From: Thelephora terrestris
Taxonomy: Eukaryota; Basidiomycota; Agaricomycetes; Thelephorales; Thelephoraceae
Direction: 5' to 3'
NCBI GenBank assembly: GCA_015956445.1
Contig: WIUZ02000001.1
Coordinates: 1,116,001 to 1,180,000, forward strand
Length of the DNA: 64,000 nt
Shown one piece after another: positions 1 through 11,700 of the stretch. The position numbers and the translations under genes were made by a program. The notes under the pieces were generated by a model, which saw nothing but the letters and a program-made list of their open reading frames with translations, made no database searches and was not told the origin of the DNA. Positions within the stretch are counted from its first letter, which is position 1. Each line of letters begins with the position of its first letter.

Positions 1-2258
1 CAAACCGGGCGTAGGCATCTGGATGAAGTGTGATGGAGACCGTAACCAGGTGTTCGTGCTCTGCGGCGAGGATGTTAAGGAACTGAGAGGTTTCGAGCGT
101 CTCTGCGATCGGTTTATTGTAGAGATATTTGAAGTTCTACAAAGAGAATGAGAGCCACCGTCAACTGGTCCACCGCCCAAACTCACGTAATATTGATTAT
201 GCTCATCAATCTTCGCGATTCCACGTTCTGTAGGAGCAACAGAGATCAAGGCGTCGGTTTTAAAGGCATCCCTGATAGCCTGCCGTAATAAAGGATCCTT
301 TCCAAGCTCGGTGGCAATAATCATCCTCGCCCTACGAAGAAGCTCGTCCGGAGGCTGGGCTTTGGTTGGATCGGGATCGACGAACTGATCCGCGAAGGCG
401 ATGGGATTGAGATCCGGGTCTTCAACGTCGTACATCCGGTGTGATGAGAAGTTTGATACTATTTGTTGAGAGCTGATCCCGAATCCCTATCAAAAGCGTT
501 CAGGTCACAGCCTGAGACGGTCTCGGATTAACGTACCTCTGCGAGCTTTGCCACGATACTTTTCTTAGAAACCTCATACGCCGACACCCTACTGGGCCGC
601 TGGTGCTTCTTGAGGGCGGGTTCTTGGTCTGAGATTACATCATCGTGGAACCGGAGTTCAGTTGGCGCCTTTCCCTTGTCAGATGGCCTAGGGTACTTCA
701 TCCCTAACCACTCGGTGGCATCGGCGACCATCTCAACGCTTCCTAGTTTCCTTCGCAGCTCAGTCTCAAAGTAAGTGTCTTTGTTGCCCAACCTCTCGTA
801 GAAGGCATCCAGGGCCGCCCGGCGTTCCAAAAACGAGGAATACTTTTGCCCCAGGCTATATATGCGCCACAGTTCATCTTGACTGAGTAGATCGAGTTTG
901 GTACGCATGTCCTCGGGGTTGAAGTAGGTGATGTAGTCTCGCTTGTAGGTGTAGATGTACGGAACCTCGAATTCGAGCATGAATAGGCAGCGGAGTGAGA
1001 ATTTTATCGCTTCAACGAGGTCTTGCAAGTAATTGTGGGATCGCCCGGAAGATTGGAGGAACTCTCGATCCTTGGCCGGGGAGAGACGAGTGAGCACCCA
1101 TGGCGCAGCATCATCCAGATCATCTTCCTTCCATTCATACCGTGTGGTGAGTGTAACGTTGGAGAGGGATAATGAAGAGGTTGCGAGCTGCATGCGTTCG
1201 GGGATGTCCTGTGCTCGAATCAGGTCGTCATCTTCCGTCAACATGCGCGCGCGGATCTCAGAGGGTTCGAAAACCTAGGAAGCATAAGCGTGTGACACGG
1301 ACAAGATAAAGCAGGGTCACGAACGTCAGTATACTTCATGTCGAGTTTCTGTTGTTGGATCTCTTCATCGTACTCGTTGTCATCCTCAAGAGCCCATGCA
1401 TAATCACTGCCGTCACCAAAGACCTGGTGAATTTCGTCCCAAGCACTGAAGGAACGCGTCAGAAGGTACAGTACAGGAACGAGAGCCAAGGGTACATACT
1501 TTGCGTCAATTCCGGATAATTCAGGTCGGTTGCCCAAAGCTTTCCTTCTCTCCTTTTCCATCCTCCGCCGTTCTCGGCGCCTTTGTTCCTTCTCAGCCTC
1601 ATCCATAGCACCCATGCCATCCATTTCCTCGTCCTCGTACTCAATGAAGTTTTCCATATCGTCCAAGTCCATATCTTCATCCTCGTCTGCTCTGCCACCT
1701 CGCTCGTCATCCCAGATGTTGGCGATATCGTGGGTAGTCGCGTCGCCGTCAAGATCATCTTCGTCGGAAGATTGAACGACGACTTTGCGCTTGGAGGATG
1801 AAGCGGCGGGTGGGGGGGAGGTGGAAGCACGACCGCGGCGCAGACGCGTCAAACGATGGGTGAAGTCTGCACCAGTGTTCTCTTGGAGTAGCGCAATGTC
1901 ATCTTCCTCCAAGTCCTCTTCCTCTTCGGCTACTTTTGACGGGTTGTTAAAGGAAATACTGTGGCAGAAACATGAATGAGAGCATACCACGACGGTGCCT
2001 TCTCTTCCTCCTCTTCCTCCTTTTACGATCACCGGCATCCTCTTCTTCAGGTTCCTCGTCCTCGTCCTCATCTACGATGAAACCTTCCCTAATTCTGCGC
2101 TCCTCCTCTTCGTCCTCCTCTTCCTCGTCGGAGCTATCTTCTGAGAGAGGATGCCCAGGTTGAACTTCCTCGTCTTCTTCATCGGCGGCACCCAGCATAG
2201 GGTCGTCTTCGTTTATCGGATTCTGATGGCCGGTGGCATCTTGGGGAGAGGAAGACAT
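1..2258 (-). CDS. SPT6: Transcription elongation factor SPT6, 5' part (runs off the left edge)
   Basis: SPT6 is a histone chaperone that travels with RNA polymerase II and restores nucleosomes behind it. The start is the ATG at 2258, giving MSSSPQDATG. The first ~250 residues are extremely acidic and disordered, with runs of Glu/Asp and a basic KRRKRRKRRHRR patch near residue 85, as in all SPT6 proteins. Then come a conserved IFGDGSDYAWAL-like stretch (seen as VFGDGSDYAWAL) and the helical core (VPYIYTYKRDYI, WRIYSLGQKY). The frame continues to base 1 with GISSQQIVSNF, LNPIAFADQFVDPDPTKA and LLRRARMIIATELGKDPLLR, typical of the core preceding the YqgF domain. Several short introns interrupt it. 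The HhH, S1 and SH2 domains lie outside the window. It is divergently arranged with the deaminase gene, 238 bases apart. Confidence 0.93.
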
Positions 2259-2496
2259 GGTGGTCGAACACAACCAGGCCGCTTATTTTGTTAACTGGGA
2301 ATTTCACTCCGAGGAAACCGGCTGACGTAAGCGGCTCCTTCCAAATATGGTAATTACCACGCGCATTCGATCGCTGACAACAAGTTGAAGCTGAAGCGCT
2401 GAGGACCAGCCTCCGCTAAAGGTTCTCGTGCGTCACCAGGTAAGGAGGAGTACGCTGGTAAGCTCTGGAAGCTTTTCGCTGATCAAAGGTGGAAAG

Positions 2497-3036
2497 ATGG
2501 CCTCAAATAACCCGGAACATCTCGTGTTTATGAAAATAGCACTTGAAGAGGCGAAAAAATGCATTCCCGTCCCCACTGCATTTTGCGTGGGCTGTGTGGT
2601 CGTTGTGCCAGTCCGCCTGACGACGGGCGTAGAGGAGAAGATGATACTTTCAACCGGCTACTCGAGGGAATTAGAGGGGAACACCCACGCGGAAGCTAAT
2701 GCGCTGGCGAAGGCCCGAGACCGGAGCCCAGCGGAACTCGAAAAATTCTTCCCAGAAGGAATACCATCAGGCAACGTCGAAGAGCTATTGAAGGGAGCTG
2801 ACGTGTACACGACGCTAGAGCCCTGCTCGGTTCGAACGTCTGGGCTACCTGCCTGTGCCGATGCTCTAGTGGATGCCCAGATTCGCCGCTGCTACATTGG
2901 TGTGGCCGAACCTGACGATTTCGTGGAATGCGAGGGCGCTGAAAAACTGAACCGGAGTGGGGTTGAGGTTGTATGGTTGAAAGGTTTGGAGAGGGAATGC
3001 CTCGATACAGCGCGCGGCGGCAGTCTTATCAGATAA
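2497..3036 (+). CDS. Riboflavin-pathway pyrimidine deaminase (RIB2/RibD-type), standalone
   Basis: Single exon, 179 residues. It belongs to the cytidine-deaminase fold. The zinc site is complete: HAEANA (His and the proton-shuttling Glu, about residue 66) and PCSVRTSGLPAC (two Cys, about residues 109-120). The tail, with VAEPDDFVECEGAEKL and GLERECLDTARGG, resembles the C-terminal deaminase domain of yeast Rib2, which deaminates 2,5-diamino-6-ribitylamino-pyrimidinone phosphate in riboflavin synthesis. Unlike yeast Rib2 it has no pseudouridine-synthase domain, and unlike bacterial RibD no reductase domain. The start at 2497 (MASNNPEH) fits the family better than the in-frame ATG at 2428, which adds a Ser-rich leader. 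The next gene begins 109 bases downstream on the same strand. A different nucleoside deaminase activity cannot be excluded. Confidence 0.82.
   Translation: MASNNPEHLVFMKIALEEAKKCIPVPTAFCVGCVVVVPVRLTTGVEEKMILSTGYSRELEGNTHAEANALAKARDRSPAELEKFFPEGIPSGNVEELLKGADVYTTLEPCSVRTSGLPACADALVDAQIRRCYIGVAEPDDFVECEGAEKLNRSGVEVVWLKGLERECLDTARGGSLIR
3028..3036 (+). promoter_or_regulatory. Iron-GATA box ATCAGATAA, copy 1
   Basis: Exact ATCAGATAA, matching the ATCWGATAA consensus described for fungal SreA/Urbs1-type iron-responsive GATA repressors. It covers the last codons and the TAA stop of the deaminase gene, 110 bases before the ornithine monooxygenase ATG. Function is inferred from the match and position. 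Confidence 0.6.
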
Positions 3037-3051
3037 CACCGCGCGAGATTA

Positions 3052-3060
3052 ATCAGATAA
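3052..3060 (+). promoter_or_regulatory. Iron-GATA box ATCAGATAA, copy 2
   Basis: Second exact ATCAGATAA, 24 bases downstream of the first in the same orientation and 35 bases before the TATA box. Paired GATA sites are the usual arrangement in promoters repressed by iron-sensing GATA factors. Confidence 0.62.
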
Positions 3061-3095
3061 CTAAGAATGTATGTAATTCCTCCCGCTTGGCTTCG

Positions 3096-3103
3096 TATAT
3101 AAG
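3096..3103 (+). promoter_or_regulatory. TATA box of the ornithine monooxygenase gene
   Basis: TATATAAG, 42 bases before the ATG at 3146 and just downstream of the two GATA boxes. The spacing implies a very short 5' leader. Confidence 0.55.
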
Positions 3104-3145
3104 CGTGCAACATGATTTCCTCCCCCCTCGTTCCATCTCCCTTAA

Positions 3146-5140
<1,995 letters not shown>

Positions 5141-6192
5141 GGCGATTGTAGGTCCCCTTCTCAATCTCATCGGGATCCGCAGATTTTTTGAACAGTCAGG
5201 TACACAGCCATGTCCAGGTCGCCACAGCACCCGAAACCCCAACCTCATTCACTCGCAGTCAGATAACTAACAAAAGGAAAGGTGATCATTAGAACAAGCA
5301 AACTGAGCGCAAATCTCATCCGGTTACATAACACTCGGCCAGCGGACAGCGTAATCAATTAATTATGGTCGGGTTTACAACGGGAGTCCACCGTTTTCCA
5401 TACTCGAATAGACCCCATTTCTGCTGGCATTTTGATGCTGAAGTTGGTGCCCAGCATCTCAGCGTGCGCCGGTTTGTACACTGCCTGCCTGGTGTATTGT
5501 AGTTTTCCTGGGAAGGTTTTGATAATGAGAATTGGCCCGGCATCATGCATCATACATAATGCCCGGACGCCCAGTCCCCATGGCGTCAGGGGTAAAGTCC
5601 TAGTAACGACGCGGCAAACGACCACCACTAAGATCATGCTGTGGTAAAAACATCCGCAGATATCCAAAAGCTCTGTTCAACAAATCTGCCCAATGAGCCC
5701 CATTGCCGGGTCTACAAACTCGCCGGTCGTGTATCATCCTCCTGGCAAAAATAATGGACAACTTTCCCGGCTGCAGGGTTGTGCTGGCAGTGATTCTGGG
5801 CGTCAGCTAACATACCCCAAGACTTGAAGCCAAGTCGCTCCTGAGTCGCTCGCTTCTCCACGCCAATTCCCCGGCTTATTGTGCCTGGCGGGGCTAACAC
5901 ACTTGTCGTGATGGATGGCGGACAGAAACTTGGAAGGGATTTGTGACTCGTCATATCGCCTGGCTAACCGAGCCAGGGCTCGCGGAGTCTGTACCTGGCA
6001 AGTGGTCTTTCATTCACAAAGCTATGGTGATTCAAAGGTTTACATTCGGTGACCATACAGGTAACTAGTTCTCCTGTGAGTAGGGGTGCATGTGGCTACA
6101 AGGTTTCCGTCGCTGACCCTCGCATTCAAATTGAACGCAGCGGCCGCTGTCACGCACTCGGCTATTTACGGCAAGCGAGGCGTGACTCATTA

Positions 6193-6225
6193 GCGACGCG
6201 ACCCCATTTGGGCGCGTCGCGTCGC
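6193..6225. repeat. Short GC-rich inverted repeat in a promoter
   Basis: The arms GCGACGCGA (6193-6201) and TCGCGTCGC (6217-6225) are perfect 9-base reverse complements separated by 15 bases. A TGACTCA element ends four bases before the first arm and a TATA-like box lies about 50 bases after the second. It resembles a palindromic binding site for a dimeric regulator; the regulator is unknown. Confidence 0.45.
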
Positions 6226-6273
6226 GCCTGGTTTTATGCTTCCCGTTCTGTCTAGATGAGTCGAGCGCCAGTG

Positions 6274-6281
6274 ATATAAAG
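6274..6281 (+). promoter_or_regulatory. TATA-like box before the small gene at 6405
   Basis: ATATAAAG, about 125 bases before the ATG at 6405, followed by a pyrimidine-rich leader typical of fungal transcription starts. Confidence 0.4.
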
Positions 6282-6404
6282 GGATTTTCCCAGCCTGGCC
6301 TTTGCTTCGTCAGTCGCTCCCGCTTCTCTCTCTCATTTCTTTCTCTCCCAATTGCTTCTCATTGCACCTGCCTCTCTTTTCCTCTAGTTTGAATATAATC
6401 AGTC

Positions 6405-6888
6405 ATGTCTTCCGCATCCTCGCATTCCGAAGTCATCTCAAGAAAGCCAAGCGGTTCATGTCTGATCCACCCAAGCATCAGTTCCTCCTCAAGCGATTAC
6501 GACGAAGGAGAAGAATTCGACATACTCAGTGAGAGCCTGAAGCAACCGAACCCCGAAGCCCTTCTGGTACGACCGGCAAGGCCGCGGTGCCTACCGACGA
6601 TTCTGACCTTTTCCCTTGAAGCGAAAGGTGTATTACACCTTCGAAGATGGGCCGGTCGATTTCGTGTATCCTGTACGATTTCCCTTTTTTTTCGTGGCCC
6701 TCTCCTCTCCCTGACATGGAATTCAGTTCGATATCGTTACCCTCAGACCGTCCCTGGAAATTGAGCCATTACAAGTCCAAGAGCAAACCCAACCCTCTTC
6801 CCTCCTCAAACGCATCTTCGCATTCTTTTTCTTCAAAAGGGACCCTCCAAGAGACCCATCATCGTGTGTGACTGCCTCAAGATTGTGA
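6405..6888 (+). CDS. Small unknown protein, three exons
   Basis: I do not recognise this gene. Three exons (6405-6566, 6622-6663, 6727-6888) join in phase 0 and encode 121 residues; the introns of 55 and 63 bases have normal ends. The N-terminal third is rich in Ser and then acidic (SSSSSDYDEGEEFDIL). The middle reads RKVYYTFEDGPVDF, and the C-terminal part carries a short aromatic run, KRIFAFFFFKRD, flanked by basic residues, which could be a membrane-association patch. A TATA-like box and a CT-rich leader precede it. It could be a lineage-specific protein or a chance model; the 3' end is the least certain part because a second frame stays open there. Confidence 0.4.
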
Positions 6889-7379
6889 GCTTTGTGTATG
6901 CGTGCATATCAACCGATCCCAAGTTTCCTTCCTCCGCAACATTCAATCAAGATCGTCAACAAGGTCAAAAACCTCAAACTCAAGTGTATAAACCCTTAGA
7001 GCCAGCGCCATGTCCCCTCAACACCAAGTTTCGACCCACCGACTCTCGCCAATATCTTATTCAAGTATTTTGCCCTATATCTGCCTTTCGTATTGATGTG
7101 GGTGGAATGTCACATAGATGATACCTCACATTGTACAATACTCCCCCCGTTTCGCATTTCCTCCTCCTGGGCAGACCTCTCCTATGAACTGCTTCCATCT
7201 CTCATTTTGTACACTTACTCAATAACCCGTTCGTTTATCCCTCGACAACCAAAGCCTACACGTATAAATATGTTCAATCGTACAATACACCGCTGTTCGA
7301 ATATGTCTATGGGACCCCTACGCTGCTGATCACCTCTATGCAATGGTATTTTACTCCACCCCTATGGACCACATAGGGA
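6889..7379. other. Gap between convergent small gene and esterase
   Basis: About 490 bases with no convincing coding frame. It is AT-richer than the flanking genes and pyrimidine-rich, as expected for two 3' ends meeting. Confidence 0.45.
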
Positions 7380-8502
7380 TCACTCGGTCCGAGCAGTCAC
7401 GCCAACTGGATAACTGCGAAGAAATTCATTCACCCTCCCAGCAAACAGTTCGTGCATCCGGGTTGTCGGGTGGATATGGTCAGCCCAAACGGGCCCGAAC
7501 CGCCTCCGGATGTCCTTCTCATCAAACCCGTATTCCGAAGGCGTTTTGAAGATGAGATTGAAAAAATCAAACGAGGACAAAATCATTGTCGTGACATCTT
7601 CGTTCTCGGATAAAAAGGCCTTGACATTCTTCCGCAGCGTTTCATTCCACTTTTCGTATACACGGCCGACCAGTGACCCAGTGTTCCCTCGGACTGAGGT
7701 ATCAAGCGCGCACTCAGCGTCGTCGCATGAACAGAGACTGAAGGAGCTCACACGCGGGAGATTTCGTCATCGGCGGGATATCGATGAACAAGAAATTTCG
7801 ACCGCCTTCCTCGTAAATTTCCTGTTGTAGGCCGAAGAGTTTCTGTTGCGCTTCCTCAATCGCCTGATCTGAACGCAGCATCCTGGAGATCGGATTAGAA
7901 CGCTTCGACACGTAGGGATAGTCTTAGAGTCCGAAAGCCTCACGCGCAATCGTTAATCCCAATCCAAGTCACTGGTGAACCATCAGGCGTTCAGGCTCAA
8001 GTTTGCCATCATGGAAGGGCCCAGACATACCAAAGAGCGTATTGTCACTCTTCCAGGGTGCCCATTCTGGCTGCTTGCCCACGTTGGGGAGGAACCTTTT
8101 CTTTACCTGATGTTCGAGGGCACGTACATCGTCTCCGCCAACGGCATAGTTGTACACCAGGAGATCGGGGTTTCCTTTGTGCTTTTCGACCAAGTGGCCA
8201 ACCCAGTTCGGTTTATCTTTGCCATCTGTCCAATAGTAGGAGGGCGCAGGAGATCCTAGAGGATGGTCCTTGTCCGGTCTAGGGTAAAAGTTGGGGTAGC
8301 CTGTGGAACGCGTCAATGAAATCGTAGCCGGACGCAAATCTTGTTTAGCTTGCCGATCGAAGAGTAGGAATCGCCACTGCATGCGCGATATGATCAGCTT
8401 CCATCCAGAACGAAGCGTAGATTTTCCCTACAATATAACCATGTTTGCTATCCCAGTGTATCCGGGCCAGTATGGGCCAATGTGATCATTGTGGTGGGTC
8501 AT
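7380..8502 (-). CDS. GDSL/SGNH-family esterase (carbohydrate esterase family 16-like)
   Basis: SGNH hydrolases cleave ester bonds; CE16 members remove acetyl groups from plant-wall sugars and oligosaccharides. Six exons (8432-8502, 8354-8376, 8031-8300, 7944-7971, 7752-7882, 7380-7693) give exactly 278 residues. All four family blocks are visible: FGDSYSSIGY with the nucleophile Ser, AVGGDDV with the oxyanion Gly, WIGINDC with the oxyanion Asn, and ADHIHPTTRMHEL with the catalytic Asp and His. The N-terminal PYWPGYTGIANMVIFGDSY matches the fungal CE16 opening. No signal peptide is evident from the ATG at 8502, so the product may stay inside the cell unless an upstream exon was missed. The second intron uses a GC donor. 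It is divergent from ATG2 across 217 bases. Confidence 0.85.
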
Positions 8503-8719
8503 TGTGTGTTCAGCACGCTCCAGTGTCGGTCTGGTTCGTAGGTTTGGCTTGAAGAGGCGCGCAGGCACGTGAACGTCTCTCCTGTTCTGCTCCCCTTCAG
8601 CCACCAAAGGCTGGTGCTTTTTGGTCACATACGGGCTTGTCGAGTACTCGAGTGACACTAAACCTGCTCACGAGAAGCTTACACAGTGTTCTTCGAGACG
8701 CCCTCATCATCACCAGCAG

Positions 8720-11700
8720 ATGTCGTGGTGGTCGACTTCTTGGCTCCCCAACCTTCCGTCGTTTGATCTCTCCCTCCCAGCTGGATTGCAGCGCCACTTC
8801 CTCTCGTATGTTCTCAACAAGTTCCTTGGTCATTTCGTGAAGAATGGCCAGCTCGATGCACGGAGCATCGATTCTCAGATCGGATCGGGATACATGCAGG
8901 TGAAAGACATCGAACTGGATCCGACGGTACATATTCGTCATCTTCAGCCTCACGGTTTCCCTTTGATGCATTTCAGGTCAGGCAATCAATGCGTTGCTCG
9001 TCGGTCTCCCGGTAGAGTTGCATAGCAGTCATGTTGGACATATCACCGCGCGGATCCCATGGCCCAACCCGCTAACCTCTACCCTCGGCCTATCCATACA
9101 ATCTCTACATCTGACGTTGGATCTCTTTGAGAAACCTTCCAATAATCAAACAACTCGGGCGTCGAACCTCGCTGACTCCGTCGCTTCTGTCGCTGCGGAA
9201 TTCCTCCATGACGAGCTCAGCCCTGGCGAGGAAGCCACGCTGCGTGAATCCTTCCACCCTGATCGAGGGTCACCTACCAACCCTGGAGATTACGTCCCTG
9301 GGGGTATCGATCCATTCCTCAACGCTGAAGAGGCTTCCGGGGATACCGATCCTGACGGAGTAGGAATATTTGCCTCTCTGATCGAACGCCTCTTGGCTCG
9401 GTTCTCGTTCGATGCGGTTGACACACGGATCACCATCCGCCACCCGGAGCACTCCAGCTTCACTCTAACCATTCCCAACATGCGATACGAGACAGAGCCA
9501 GGGTCGCTGTCTTCTGACGAGGCGTCCGCTCCTCAGGCCACTCTCCGGAACGATGTCACGGGAGAAACGAGGACGATAACCATCTCCGGGGTCGAGGTAT
9601 CAATGCTGGATTTGCGACACGAAGATACGACGGCGCCAGCGATCCCTTCCATCGTCTCATCTGTCAACTCTCTATCCCACCCGCAATACAATCAGCCACC
9701 GCGTGCACCCCATTCGCGTTCTCCATCACCAGACTCTGATGTCGACGACGAAACTCAAATGATGATGTCCCATTCGATCGCCTTCCTCCCCCCACGACCC
9801 CTCTCACCCTTGGCCATGAGCGCATCTGTAGCGAGCAGCATGTATCAGAGTGCTATTTCAGAGGTGTCGTTGACGCCAACTGCAGGGCGCGAGCCAATAG
9901 CGGAGGTACAGGAACCGCCTCCGGTCGGATCTGCCGCCAACCTCGAAGACCAACCTTCTTTAACATTTCAGGATCGACTTCCCTCATCAAGTGATGGTTC
10001 CCCTCCTCAGGGTGCTGTTATCCCTGAGGAGACCATTGTTTCGTTTGGCCCGGATCCTATCATCATTCGGATAACTACACCACCTCCTTCAGAGGTCCAA
10101 CCTGGACGGCAGAGAATGGAAGAGCATGACAGCTCGCTTCGTCTCTCCGTAACGACAGGAGTCATTAGTTTTGCCCTTCGTGCACGACATATCCAGAGTC
10201 TGACAGAGCTCTCGGCTACCCTCGGAAATATTAACCCGACGTCTCCCCCTCCTCCTGGATCCCAAGGGGCCACCCCAGCTTCTTCCCTCCTATCGAGGCT
10301 CAACATATCGTTGCACATCCGCGGAGTGGTTGGCTTATTCCTCCTATCCAGAGAACCCTCTCACGAGCTCACTCAAATCGAGTTTTTTCGCCATCCATTG
10401 ATCCCGCCAAAGTTGCCATACCGTTATTTACGCATTCACGCGGACGGTATCTCGGCTTCATTGCCTCAGCCATCAACCCTTGGTAGAGGTGATCGTCGCA
10501 CGTCCGGAACAACGAGGATGGACGCCTCCTTTACAATGACGGATCTGACCCTCTTCCTCTTTCAACCCAGCAACAGCTCTTCTCTGGGCTCTGGGCACAT
10601 CGCTTCTCCAATCCTGATCACTGACCCCAACATACTCTCCCAATACACCTCGTCACACGCTCATTCAGTGAACCAACTCAATCCCTACCCGAATTGCCCG
10701 GCCTTTGATATCCTAGATTGGACACACGTGGCCAACAAGAGTACGACCCCGAAGCCTTCGTATTGGAGGGCCCGCATTCCACAGAATCATTCACAACAAC
10801 GAATGAAAACGCACGGAAGAGGTGGTTCTATTGGAGCTCTGGGACTCTCGCCTTCTCCAGGGAAATCGAATCCAGACTTTCTTCATAAACCTCCAGTACA
10901 TTCGTCTCCTGTGGTCTCGGTCGCGGTGACCATCGCTTCTGGTGGCCACAAACCCTACAGGGGAGAGAAGGTCCCGGAATCGAGAACGCACGTGGAAGCG
11001 AAAGTTGCACCACTTCATGTTTTCGTCGATCTTGGAATACTCGTACCTAGCCAAGATTACGGTCTGCTGGAATTTCTTCGAGATTCCGCCCCTACAACCT
11101 TTTTTCCGGCAAAGGAAAAAACTGATGGGGAGCTGTATGGGGAGTTATCAGATGAAGATGAGAGAGACACCCCACCTGCTACCCCTCGTCGCTTCCCAGG
11201 CTATTCGCAGAGGGACAGCGATAGGCAACGTGAGAGGCAGAGGCTGGAGCAACTGGTTTTGGACGATCTGGATTTGAAGTTTGACTACCGATCGCTAACG
11301 CCCAAACAATCTTCTCAAGCGTTGCCTTCGGAGAAGGTCAAGGCTTGGCGCGAGGTAATAATGTACCAATTTTTATGCGATAAAAAGCTGAGGTTTATTA
11401 GCGAAATCGTTCCGTCGAGAAGGAAGCAACCTTCCAATTATCAATCAAGATACCAGTAGTTCGCGTAGAGGTCCGTTGTCCGCAGCCACCACGGTTCTCT
11501 GATAGTCGATCAGGGGCACTGGTCCTTGATCTGCACAATGTCTATCTATCCCCTGGGGACACATCTGGGGATGGATCCACTCCAAAGACTCGGTTTGCTG
11601 ATCTTGACGGGGCATCACACCTGCCGCCGCGGCGCGCTCCTCATAGCTTACTTCTCGATGTTGGAAGGATCGTCGTGGCCCACTCCCTTGTCGGCGAGGA

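Larger units (their letters stand above)
5141..6404. other. Gene-free stretch after the ornithine monooxygenase gene
   Basis: No reading frame here looks like a real protein on either strand. It holds the 3' end of the monooxygenase gene, a further TCAGATAA near 5260, a Gcn4/AP-1-like TGACTCA at 6183-6189, a GC-rich inverted repeat at 6193-6225 and a TATA-like box near 6274. The right half reads as the promoter of the small gene starting at 6405. Confidence 0.5.

Noticed and set aside
5355-5667. Overlapping frames of 60-100 residues on both strands after the siderophore gene
   Set aside because: They disagree on strand, have no conserved segments and no promoter or splice logic; treated as noncoding.
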